Source of the DNA: DATEEG01 sp035525055
Lineage (GTDB): Bacteria; Actinomycetota; Acidimicrobiia; Spongiisociales; ZC4RG35
Reading direction: 5' to 3'
DNA: 41,422 nucleotides
NCBI GenBank assembly: GCA_035525055.1
Contig: DATLEZ010000060.1
Location: 1-41,422 of the forward strand
The notes beneath the pieces are model-generated. The model worked only from the letters and a program-made list of their open reading frames with translations, was not told where the DNA came from and did not search any database. Positions 14,203 to 21,597 of this stretch are shown here, piece by piece (within the stretch, counting starts at the first letter, position 1; every line of letters begins with the position of its first letter). A program made the position numbers and the translations under genes.

Positions 14203-15180
14203 GTGACTACCTACCGGCGAGCCGGGGTGGACCTCGAGGGTGCCGATCGGCACGTGGCCTCGATCGCATCGGTGGTGACCGCTACCTGGAATGACCGGGT
14301 GGTGGGCGGCTTCGGTGGCTTCGCAGCCGGGTTGACGCTGCCGGCGGGCTACGTCGAACCGGTCTTGATGCTCACCACCGACGGAGTCGGTACCAAGCTC
14401 GAATTGGCCCGGCGGTTCAATCGGTGGGAGGGCGTGGGCTTTGACCTGGTGGCGATGGTGGTCGACGATCTCGCCGCCGCCGGTGCCGCACCTCTGGGCG
14501 TTGTCGACTACATGGCGGTGGGCGCCCTCGATCCCCAACGCGATACGGCCATCGTCGCTTCGATTGCGGCGGCGTGCTCGACAGCGGGATGCGCTCTCCT
14601 GGGTGGTGAGACTGCCGAGCACCCCGGGGTGATGGAACCCGATCAGGTCGATCTTGCCGCCACTGCCCTCGGAGTGGTCGAGAAGGGCGGCGAACTCGGG
14701 TCGCACCGGGTCGGAGCGGGCGACGTGGTGATCGGACTGGCATCGCCGAACCTCCGATCCAACGGGTTCTCACTGGTTCGGGCAGTCATCGGCGACAGAG
14801 ACCTCCACGAGATCGTCGAGGGGAGGGCTCTCATCGACTGGCTGACGGAGCCATCCGTTGTCTATTCGCCGGCGGTCCAGCGGGCCGTCGCCACCGGCAA
14901 GGTCCATGCGGCCGCCCACATCACCGGCGGCGGCCTACTCGCCAACCTGTCACGGGTGATTCCGGACGGCCACGAGGCCAGAGTCGATCATGCCTCGTGG
15001 CAGCCGCCACGAGTGTTTCAACTGGTGGCTGAGTGGGGTGGTCTTCCGCCCGGCGAGCTACGTGCCGTGCTGAACATGGGAATCGGGTTCTGTCTGATCA
15101 CAGCGCCGGACGATGCCAACGCCGTGATCGAACTCTGCGGCCACGACGCCCTCGTCATCGGGAAAGTCGCTGCGGTCTGA
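14203..15180 (+). CDS. purM: Phosphoribosylformylglycinamidine cyclo-ligase (AIR synthetase)
   Basis: The enzyme closes the imidazole ring, converting FGAM to AIR with ATP. The 325-residue protein shows YRRAGVDLEGADRHVASI, TTDGVGTKLELARRF, LVAMVVDDLAAAGAAPL and the hallmark LLGGETAEHPGVM. VIGLASPNLRSNGFSLVR and the C-terminal HITGGGLLANLSRVIP are also present. It is slightly shorter than E. coli PurM (about 345 residues), but all core motifs are intact. It starts with GTG 6 nt after purF and is probably translated from the same mRNA. A copy of the 111-bp nested inverted element lies downstream. Confidence 0.97.
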   Translation: MTTYRRAGVDLEGADRHVASIASVVTATWNDRVVGGFGGFAAGLTLPAGYVEPVLMLTTDGVGTKLELARRFNRWEGVGFDLVAMVVDDLAAAGAAPLGVVDYMAVGALDPQRDTAIVASIAAACSTAGCALLGGETAEHPGVMEPDQVDLAATALGVVEKGGELGSHRVGAGDVVIGLASPNLRSNGFSLVRAVIGDRDLHEIVEGRALIDWLTEPSVVYSPAVQRAVATGKVHAAAHITGGGLLANLSRVIPDGHEARVDHASWQPPRVFQLVAEWGGLPPGELRAVLNMGIGFCLITAPDDANAVIELCGHDALVIGKVAAV

Positions 15181-15257
15181 GCGGCCGGCACCGCTGATTT
15201 AAGAGAAGAACAACGAAGGAACCAGGACCTTCGAAGGACGCGGTCCGGACGACATTC

Positions 15258-15369
15258 CGAAATTTGGTCATTGGCACCCGCCACCCATGAAATCTGGCCA
15301 CTGGCGACCGAGTACCGAGACCCAGTGACCAAATTTCGTGTAGGGCGGGAGCCAGTGACCAGATTATGG
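15258..15369. repeat. 112-bp nested inverted element, copy 2 (after purM)
   Basis: The layout is that of the element at 6896-7006 but inverted: four arm words related to CGAAATTTGGTCACTGG, two forward and two reverse. The forward words start at 15258 and 15288, the reverse words end at about 15338 and 15366, and the centre is CCGAGTACCGAGAC. The 23-base core at 15308-15330 is the exact complement of 6934-6956. It fills most of the 267-bp gap between purM and the convergent BtrH-like pseudogene. No coding content was seen. Confidence 0.85.
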
Positions 15370-15447
15370 GGACAGGGCACTCCCGTTCTTCGCTGATTCC
15401 GGATACCCGGCGAGATGGCGAACCCGATCGACTCTCCGAACTCGGCG

Positions 15448-16730
15448 CTAGCCCACCGCGTCGACCAGTGCTTCGAGGGCGGTCACTTCGTTGCCGTGGA
15501 CGACGCGAAGGGACTCAGCCATCTGTTCGAAGAGCTTTCGCCGGTCGCCGTCACTCAGGTCGGCATCCGACTTCTTCAGACGGGCGCTACGAAGCCCGGC
15601 AGTCTTTGCCTCATCCCAGCCCTGGTCGCCTTGGCGTATCGCGTTGCGCCGTTGTCGGTCGAGATTGACGATCTCATTGACGACCGGGACCTCGAGGCAG
15701 ACCGAGGCAAACTCCTCCCACGACTTCGCGGCCTTGCGATAGGCACGCTCGGCTTCTCCGAGGGACCGCCCGGTGATCCTGCCCGCCTCTTTGAGGAAGT
15801 CGGCATACAACGAACGCAGGTTGCCTCCGTGGATGCCCACCTCGCTCACGCCCTCGTGGGCAGACACCAGCGCCTCGACGAGTCCATGGCCATCGACGAA
15901 TACCTGTCCCCAGCCCTTGGGATTGCGCTCATCGGTGAGCATCCGCGACCATTTGGCGATCGCAGGGAGCGAGAAGGAATCCGACTTGGAAGACAGGTGC
16001 TCGACCTGGTCGGCCAGGCCGGACTCGACGGCCTTCAGGAGGGCGTCGTGTCGAGCTCGACCGCGGCCGGGTCGACGACGAGCAGCCGGTTCTTGTAGGA
16101 AGGAATGCGGCCCCGGGAGGCCGACAGGTCCTGACCCGGCAGCGAGAGCGGCTTGAGGTTCCGGTCATCCACCAGGAATCGATCATATTGCTGACCGAAG
16201 ACGACGATGGTGTGGCCCCACATCCCCGACTCCTCCGATGGCAGGTGCCAGTAAGGAACGTCGGCGGAGGAGATGAAGGCGATGGCCGGGAGGCCGGAAG
16301 CCAGTGCATCCTGGAGATGGCCCGCGGCGCGTCTCTCACCGGAGGTCTCATGGATCTCAACCGGCACCCCGAGGCGCCCACAGGTCTTGCGGAACCACCG
16401 ATCCGGGTACTGCGAATTGTTGCGGAATCCGATGGTCACCACTGCGTGGTCGTACTTTTCAAACTGCCACAGGATGTACTCCGCCCCGAGGCCCCCACCC
16501 ACCCCGAGGATCATCGCCTCGGAAAGTGGGCGGCTGTTGGTTGGATTGCTGATCCCTCGATTGGCCAGCGCGTTGGCGAGAGACGACGTCTCCGGGTGGA
16601 TTCCGCCTCGAAGCACGTAGGCGTCAGAGGGAAGCTGGTTGAGGATGCCGCGTCGGGCCACCATGTAGGTCTCGCCGGTTTTGTCCATGCGAGCGCGGAC
16701 CGAGGCCTTGAGTTTCTTCTGAGTAGTCAT
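15448..16730 (-). pseudogene. BtrH_N / DUF4872 domain protein, split by a frameshift
   Basis: Two consecutive frames together encode one protein. The first (16730 to 16035, 231 residues) has a BtrH N-terminal-like domain: GGIHPETSSLANALANRGI, LSEAMILGVGGGLGAEYILW, TIGFRNNSQYPDRWF and GHTIVVFGQQYDRFLVDDR. It ends ELDTTPS at a premature stop. The sister frame carries on from about 16055 with RHDALLKAVESGLADQVEHL and runs to 15448, giving a DUF4872-like helical domain (YADFLKEAGRI, YRKAAKSWEEFASVC). Total length is one base short of a whole number of codons, so a single missing base explains the break. Either the gene has decayed or the assembly has an error. BtrH itself transfers an acyl group in butirosin synthesis; the substrate here is unknown. 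GGAG precedes the start. Confidence 0.8.
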
Positions 16731-17192
16731 GTTGTCTCCACGGACGCGCCACCCGGCATGATGAGCCCACGCCTCTGATCCGGGTGCGCGTCACGTTCGG
16801 ACGACACTTACCGCTCTCGATGGCAAAGGGCCACCTTTCCTTGCGCAATCGCCTGGCGGCATGGGCACCAGGTAAGCAAGTGAGGCGAAAGAACTCGCCG
16901 AACCGGGAGTGTAGAGCGGCGCGAATTGGTTTGCCCACCGCTTCAAATGGGGCGCCGCAAGTCTCAAGTCTCAAGAGGTTCGAGGTTCGAGGTCAAAACG
17001 TGGAACGTGAGATGTGAGAGCTTGAGGCTTGAGACTTGAAGCCCCCTAATCCGGCCTGTGGCACCCGGTTTGGGCGGGTAGAATGTCCTTTATGCGCTCC
17101 ATTCCTCGCAGCGAGCGGGCGAACCTCTTCGCCGCTCCGTAAACGCCGGTTCTTCAGCCGCCGCGTTGTCTTCTCTACGTAGGAGCTCCCAA
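16731..17192. other. Intergenic region between divergent BtrH-like and aminotransferase genes
   Basis: This 462-bp gap holds heptamer array 3 (16958-17041) and the aminotransferase leader. A TAGAAT box at 17079-17084 could be a -10 element, but no good -35 box lies 16-18 bp upstream. The part from 16731 to 16957 shows no gene and no structure I could support. Confidence 0.6.
16958..17041. repeat. Heptamer-period fold-back repeat array 3 (12 units in phase)
   Basis: The 84 bases divide without remainder into twelve 7-mers. CAAGTCT occurs twice, then CAAGAGG, then TTCGAGG twice, then TCAAAAC. GTGGAAC, GTGAGAT and GTGAGAG follow, and last CTTGAGG, CTTGAGA and CTTGAAG. The ends are complementary: TCAAGTCTCAAG on the left against CTTGAGACTTGA on the right. 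Neighbouring words differ by a few bases, as if the array grew by duplication and drift of a 7-base unit and then folded back. Confidence 0.88.
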
Positions 17193-18470
17193 ATGTCTGA
17201 CTTGATCAAGCGTCACCTCGACGTCATCGCACCGGTGATTGCCTTCGACACCGATGTAATCGCTGAACGGGCCCAGGGAATCTGGGTTCACACTTCGGAT
17301 GGCCGAAAATATGCCGATTTCGCCTGTGGAACGGCCGTCACCAACCTGGGACACAATCACCCGGCGGTCGTCGCCGCTGCCCACGCGCAGATCGATCGGT
17401 TCTTCCACTCCGGGTGCATCTTCCGCTACGACACCTTGGTCGAAGCGGCCGAGCGCCTCGTCAAGATCACTCCCCCGGCGATCGAGAAATTCGCATTTGC
17501 CAACTCGGGGGCGGAAGCCGTCGAGGGCGCCGTCAAGCTCACGAAGAAGGTCACTGGCCGTCAGGGTCTGCTCGTTTTCAGGGGGGCGTTCCACGGTCGC
17601 ACGATGGGATCGGTCAGCTACACGACCTCCAACGCAAAGTACCGCGACGGCTATCACCCGGTGCTCGGATCGGTGTTCGTGGCGCCCTTCCCCCACGGTT
17701 ATCGCTGGGGAATGACCGAGGAGCAGGCTATCGACTACTGCCTCTGGGACCTCGACATGATGTTCCGTCATGAGGTGAGCCCGCACAACATCGCCGCCTT
17801 TCTGATCGAACCCGTCCAGGGCGAAGGGGGCTACTACCCCGCCCCGACCAGATTCCTCGACGAGTTGCGGTCGGTGGCCGATCGCCACGGCATCAAGATC
17901 ATCTACGACGAAGTCCAGACCGGATTCGGCCGCACTGCCGAGTGGATGGCATCGGATCACTACGCCGCCAAGCCCGACGTGATCGCTCTCGGCAAAGGCA
18001 TCGCCAACGGGCTGCCCTTGTCGGCCTACGGGGCGTCGGCCGAGATGATCGACGCCTGGCCCAAGGGGTCGCACGGAACCACCTTCGGAGGCAACCCGGT
18101 GGCCTGCGCGGCCGCCGTGGCAGTCATGGACACGATGGGCGCCCTGCTCCCCCACGCCCGTGAGCTCTCCCTGCACGCCTTCGAGCGCCTCGCCAAAATC
18201 CAGACGGACCATCCGACCGTTGGTGACGTGCGGGGCATCGGTCTGATGATCGGAGTCGAATTGGTGAAGGATCCCGAGAACCGGGTTCAGGATCCGGATG
18301 CTTTTGTCCACCTCCAGCGCTACTGCCTCGAGCGTGATCTCATCATCATCGATTGCGGGCCGGACGGAAACATCATCCGCTTTATCCCGGCTCTGGTGAC
18401 TACCCGGGACGAACTGGACTGGGCAATCGACCTCATCGACGCCGGTCTGGCCGACTACGAGGCCAGATAG
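17193..18470 (+). CDS. Class III PLP-dependent aminotransferase (4-aminobutyrate aminotransferase-like)
   Basis: The 425-residue enzyme belongs to the GabT/ornithine aminotransferase group. Conserved features are FANSGAEAVEGAVKL (105-116, cofactor phosphate region), GAFHGRTMGS (131-140), IEPVQGEGGY (205-214), YDEVQTGFGRT (238-248, Asp239 pairs with the pyridine N) and the Schiff-base Lys268 in ALGKGIANGLPL. GTTFGGNPVACAAAVAVMD follows. It should move the omega-amino group of GABA, an omega-amino acid or a polyamine product to 2-oxoglutarate. The start is supported by AGGAG 7 nt upstream. A second, different member lies at 19767-21041 on the other strand. The exact substrate is not readable. 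Confidence 0.92.
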   Translation: MSDLIKRHLDVIAPVIAFDTDVIAERAQGIWVHTSDGRKYADFACGTAVTNLGHNHPAVVAAAHAQIDRFFHSGCIFRYDTLVEAAERLVKITPPAIEKFAFANSGAEAVEGAVKLTKKVTGRQGLLVFRGAFHGRTMGSVSYTTSNAKYRDGYHPVLGSVFVAPFPHGYRWGMTEEQAIDYCLWDLDMMFRHEVSPHNIAAFLIEPVQGEGGYYPAPTRFLDELRSVADRHGIKIIYDEVQTGFGRTAEWMASDHYAAKPDVIALGKGIANGLPLSAYGASAEMIDAWPKGSHGTTFGGNPVACAAAVAVMDTMGALLPHARELSLHAFERLAKIQTDHPTVGDVRGIGLMIGVELVKDPENRVQDPDAFVHLQRYCLERDLIIIDCGPDGNIIRFIPALVTTRDELDWAIDLIDAGLADYEAR

Positions 18471-18542
18471 CGGGCCGGGTTGGGCCCAATACCGGGTTGG
18501 ACAGGGCGGAACCGAAGTAGCACGGCCAACCGTCAAAGAACC

Positions 18543-19370
18543 ATGCGCAAGACATTGATTGGTTTGACGGTTGCCACCCTGCTTCTGGCAGCGTGCGGCG
18601 AACCCGGATTGGCGGACACCCTCAAGCTCACCGACGATCCTGCCTCGGTTCTCCTGATCGTCAAAGACGAGGGTGGCTTCGTGCCGATCGAGTTCATCGT
18701 CGGCCAGGGTCCGCGCATGGTCCTGCTCCGCGATGGCACCTTGATCGTCTCCGGGCCGCAGATTGAGATCTTCCCCCAGCCTTTGCTGCCGAACTACCAG
18801 GCCATCCACCTGGGTGAAGAAGACATGCTCTTCGTGCTCGAGGAACTCGAGGCCCTTGGGTTCGCGGAGATCGAGGACGAGGTCAACAACGAGGCCGCCA
18901 ACATGGTGGCGGATGCGTCGACCACCATCACAACGTTCTACAACCAGGATGGACCGCACACATTCTCGGTCTATGCGCTCGGAATTGGTACCCAGGTGAC
19001 CGACGGTCGGATCTCGATCCTCGCCAACCTCGTCGAGCAGTTGAGCCAGATTGGTTTCAGTCAGCCCGGTACGGCGTACGAATGGGAAGCCCTTGAGGTG
19101 TTGGCAGGCGTTCCCCTGTTCCCCGAGGAGCCCGACTTCGCCAATGTCCAGCCGTGGCCGCTCGTCGTCGGATTCGACGAAATGACCGACATCGGGTTCG
19201 GCTGGCGCTGCGCCTCATACACGGGCGAAGATGCCCAAGCGCTTCTGGGGTTGTTTACGGGTGCCAACCAGGTCACTACCTGGGCCGACGGCGGCACCGA
19301 ATACTCGATCAAGGTCCGACCGTTGTTTCCCGAGCAGGAATCCTGCACGACGGTCGCCGTCGCCGGTTGA
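18543..19370 (+). CDS. Predicted lipoprotein of unknown function
   Basis: The 275-residue protein starts MRKTLIGLTVATLLLAAC, a lipoprotein signal with Cys18. The mature part contains no enzyme motif I recognise. Stretches such as VLLIVKDEGGFVPIEFIVGQGPR, TLIVSGPQIEIFPQP and IHLGEEDMLFVLEELEALG alternate strands and helices, and two Cys late in the chain (WRCASYTG and QESCTTV) could form a disulfide outside the membrane. Actinobacterial genomes carry related lipoproteins of about this size without assigned function. It follows the aminotransferase by 72 nt and ends at a strong hairpin terminator. No clear ribosome-binding site precedes the ATG. Confidence 0.8.
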   Translation: MRKTLIGLTVATLLLAACGEPGLADTLKLTDDPASVLLIVKDEGGFVPIEFIVGQGPRMVLLRDGTLIVSGPQIEIFPQPLLPNYQAIHLGEEDMLFVLEELEALGFAEIEDEVNNEAANMVADASTTITTFYNQDGPHTFSVYALGIGTQVTDGRISILANLVEQLSQIGFSQPGTAYEWEALEVLAGVPLFPEEPDFANVQPWPLVVGFDEMTDIGFGWRCASYTGEDAQALLGLFTGANQVTTWADGGTEYSIKVRPLFPEQESCTTVAVAG

Positions 19371-19379
19371 ACGACGCGG

Positions 19380-19405
19380 CGACGGCCCCCGTAGCGGGGC
19401 CGTCG
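19380..19405 (+). terminator. Intrinsic terminator-like hairpin after the lipoprotein gene
   Basis: CGACGGCCCC and GGGGCCGTCG pair over 10 bp around the 6-nt loop CGTAGC, starting 9 nt after the lipoprotein stop. TTCTAT follows, a weak T-rich tail. It may also serve the convergent small membrane-protein gene ending at 19431. Confidence 0.75.
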
Positions 19406-19430
19406 TTCTATCCGATCGAGTGACCTGCCT

Positions 19431-19685
19431 TTATGCGGTCTTCATGCGGCGATAGATCAGGAGCGCAATAACGGCACCGATGATCGCCCCGAATAGGCCG
19501 GCAGGCTCGAAGCCGGCGAAGGTGCGGTCGGCAAAAAGGACCACCGCCAGCACGCCTCCGATGAGGCTCCCGATGACTCCCAGCAGGATGGTCGGCACAA
19601 TGCCCATGGTGTCCTTGCCTGGAACGAGTGCTCTCGCGATCAGGCCCGCGACGAACCCGTAAAGGAGTAGAAACAAGAAGCCCAA
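19431..19685 (-). CDS. GlsB/YeaQ/YmgE family small membrane protein
   Basis: This short, very hydrophobic protein (84 residues from the preferred start) has three membrane segments. The family signature is visible: FVAGLIARALVPGKDTMGIVP, then TILLGVIGSLIGGVL and LFGAIIGAVIALLIYRR. These transglycosylase-associated proteins are common in stress regulons, and their biochemical function is not established. Two TTG starts are possible. The one at 19685 has GGAGG 5 nt upstream and makes the N-terminus match the family; the one at 19697 would add four residues and place GGAGG inside the gene. It is convergent with the lipoprotein gene. Confidence 0.85.
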   Translation of the reverse strand: MGFLFLLLYGFVAGLIARALVPGKDTMGIVPTILLGVIGSLIGGVLAVVLFADRTFAGFEPAGLFGAIIGAVIALLIYRRMKTA

Positions 19686-19766
19686 AAATTCCTCCAATGC
19701 CTTGCGTCAACCGAGTTAACCATAAGCACCCATTCGGGTGTTAATGGCGAACGACTCGCAGCGACC

Positions 19767-21041
19767 TCAGACCCGCGAAAAGGCCCGGCCCATGGCCTCC
19801 AGGCCCTCATCGACGATGTCGTCGCTGGCCGTCAAAGGAACCATCACACGAAGGACGTTTCCGTAAGTGCCGCAGGAGAGCAGCATCAGTCCCTCCTCCA
19901 GGGCTGCGTTGGTAATCGCTTTTGTCCTGTCGGGGTCCGGTTCGCGGCTTTCGCCGTCCTTGACCATCTCGATCCCGACCATTGCTCCAAGACCTCGCAC
20001 ATCACCGATCCGGGGATCGGTCTCGGCGAGGCCCTCGATCACCTTCACAACGTGCCCACCCAGTGACTGCGCCTGGTCGATCAGACCCTCCTCCTCGATG
20101 ACGTCGATGACCGCCAGGGCGGCTGCACAGGAGATCGGTGAGGCTCCGTAGGTTCCGCCGAGGCCTCCTGGGCCGGGAGCATCCATGATCTCGGCTTTCC
20201 CGGTCAGCGCCGAAATCGGGAATCCACCTCCCAGGGACTTTGCCATCGTCACCAGGTCGGGCTCGACTCCGGCGTGCTCAACGGCGAACCAGCGCCCGGT
20301 CCGTCCGAACCCGGTCTGAATCTCGTCGGCCACCATGACAATGCCGTGCCTATCGCAGAGTTCGCGCAATTCCCGAATGAAGTCGAACGGCGCCGGTATG
20401 TAGCCGCCCTCACCGAGCACCGGCTCGATGACGATGGCAGCGACGCGCTCGGGCTCCATGTCGTCTTTGAAGATGCGGTCGATGCCAGCCATGGCGTCGG
20501 CGGTGCTGACCCCGCGGTAGGGATATGGATAAGGGGCATGATGAATGTCGGCGGGAAACGGCCCGAAACCGGCCTTGTAGGGGTGCACCTTGCCCGTCAG
20601 AGCCAGCGCCAGGAGGGTCCTCCCGTGGAAGCTGCCCGAGAAGGCGATGACACCGGGGCGCCCTGTGTGCGCCCGAGCGACCTTGACCGCGTTTTCGACG
20701 GCCTCGGCCCCCGAGTTGAAGAAGGCTGTCTTCTTTTGGGTCGGACCAGGGGCGAGGCGGTTGAGCTTTTCGGCGAGGTCGACCGCCGGTTCATAGGGAG
20801 TGACCATGAAGCAGGTATGGCTATAGCGGTCGAGTTGGCTCGCCACGGCTGCCTGCACCCGGGGGTGGAGGTGACCTGTGTTGAGCACAGCGATGCCCCC
20901 GGCGAAGTCCACGTAGCGGCGGCCTTCCACATCCCAGAGCTCGGCGTTGCGGGCCCGCTCGACGTAGATCGGGAAAGTGGTCCCGATTCCACGTGGAATC
21001 GCTTCGAGGCGCCGGCGATGAAGATCGGCGTTGGTGGTCAC
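19767..21041 (-). CDS. gabT: 4-aminobutyrate aminotransferase (class III)
   Basis: The 424-residue PLP enzyme matches GabT closely. It has FFNSGAEAVENAVKVAR (108-123), FSGSFHGRTLLALALTGK (134-151), IEPVLGEGGYIPAP (205-218), ADEIQTGFGRTGR (238-250, Asp239) and the Schiff-base Lys268 in TMAKSLGGGFPIS. GLGGTYGASPISCAAALAVID follows. It would convert GABA and 2-oxoglutarate to succinate semialdehyde and glutamate. I start at the GTG of MTTNADLHRRR because GGAGGAG lies just upstream; a longer frame to 21152 adds residues without homology. No succinate-semialdehyde dehydrogenase is beside it. It shares motifs but little linker sequence with the class III enzyme at 17193-18470. Confidence 0.93.
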   Translation of the reverse strand: MTTNADLHRRRLEAIPRGIGTTFPIYVERARNAELWDVEGRRYVDFAGGIAVLNTGHLHPRVQAAVASQLDRYSHTCFMVTPYEPAVDLAEKLNRLAPGPTQKKTAFFNSGAEAVENAVKVARAHTGRPGVIAFSGSFHGRTLLALALTGKVHPYKAGFGPFPADIHHAPYPYPYRGVSTADAMAGIDRIFKDDMEPERVAAIVIEPVLGEGGYIPAPFDFIRELRELCDRHGIVMVADEIQTGFGRTGRWFAVEHAGVEPDLVTMAKSLGGGFPISALTGKAEIMDAPGPGGLGGTYGASPISCAAALAVIDVIEEEGLIDQAQSLGGHVVKVIEGLAETDPRIGDVRGLGAMVGIEMVKDGESREPDPDRTKAITNAALEEGLMLLSCGTYGNVLRVMVPLTASDDIVDEGLEAMGRAFSRV

Positions 21042-21078
21042 AGGCTCCTCCCGGGTTGCAGACGTGAGGTGGTGAACG

Positions 21079-21438
21079 CTATCCGAAGGAATGATTTCCT
21101 GCGTCGCGATGTCCCAGCCACCACGCCGCCGCGGCGCCCACGAAGAGGCCATAGGCGGCCAGGCCCCAGGTCGTGACGGTGCTGCCTTCGAGGAACAAAA
21201 CAGGTATGGCGGCGAGCACCAAGCCGGCGATCGCCATCTTGGCCCAGGGCCATGGTCGCTTCCGCCGGGCCAGAGCCAGGCCGCTCAACGCGCCAACCGG
21301 CCCGTAGGTGAAGAGGGAACCTAACAGCGAGGTGAGATCGGCCCAGCCGTCGGTTGGATCCGCCGCCAAGCGAAAGATGACGACCCCGATCACGAAGCCG
21401 ACCACCCCACCGACGACAAACCACAGGATGGCCTTCAC
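21079..21438 (-). CDS. Small membrane protein of unknown function
   Basis: The 119-residue protein has four likely membrane helices: ILWFVVGGVVGFVIGVVIF, LGSLFTYGPVGALSGLAL, WAKMAIAGLVLAAIPVLFL and WGLAAYGLFVGAAAAWWLG. A short basic loop (ARRKRPWPW) suggests a cytoplasmic side. I do not recognise a family. The GTG start has no ribosome-binding site, but TAGGCT lies exactly 6 nt upstream (21445-21450), so it may be transcribed leaderless. It lies 37 nt upstream of the aminotransferase gene on the same strand, so the two may share a transcript. Confidence 0.65.
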   Translation of the reverse strand: MKAILWFVVGGVVGFVIGVVIFRLAADPTDGWADLTSLLGSLFTYGPVGALSGLALARRKRPWPWAKMAIAGLVLAAIPVLFLEGSTVTTWGLAAYGLFVGAAAAWWLGHRDAGNHSFG

Positions 21439-21487
21439 AATCGGAGCCTAGGAGTCATGCGTGGTCCGGCGTGGGTGCACCAGGGTG

Positions 21488-21595
21488 GTACGTGGTACGT
21501 GGTACTTGGAAGAGCTGAGACGGAAAGTCGGAAGACGGAAGGCGATCCAACGGTGGGGACGTACCACGTACCACGTACGACGCAGAACGCACCAC
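21488..21595. repeat. Heptamer-period fold-back repeat array 4
   Basis: The left side is GTACGTG twice (21488, 21495) and GTACTTG (21502). The right side is five 7-mers in phase from 21561: GTACCAC twice, GTACGAC, GCAGAAC and GCACCAC. The middle contains GACGGAA (21519 and 21534) and an 8-base variant. GTACGTGGTAC pairs with GTACCACGTAC. The array ends 2 nt before the methyltransferase stop codon and uses the same word, GTACCAC, as array 5. Confidence 0.82.
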
Positions 21596-21597
21596 GT

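Noticed and set aside
16958..17041. Possible CRISPR array or ordinary minisatellite
   Set aside because: The units are 7 bp with no spacers of 25-40 bp and no cas genes. The words also change along the array and reverse in complement, unlike a simple minisatellite.
17175..18959. 594-codon antisense frame over the aminotransferase and lipoprotein genes
   Set aside because: Composition is that of a mirror frame (Val/Asp/His/Gly rich) and the sense strand carries clear PLP-enzyme motifs.
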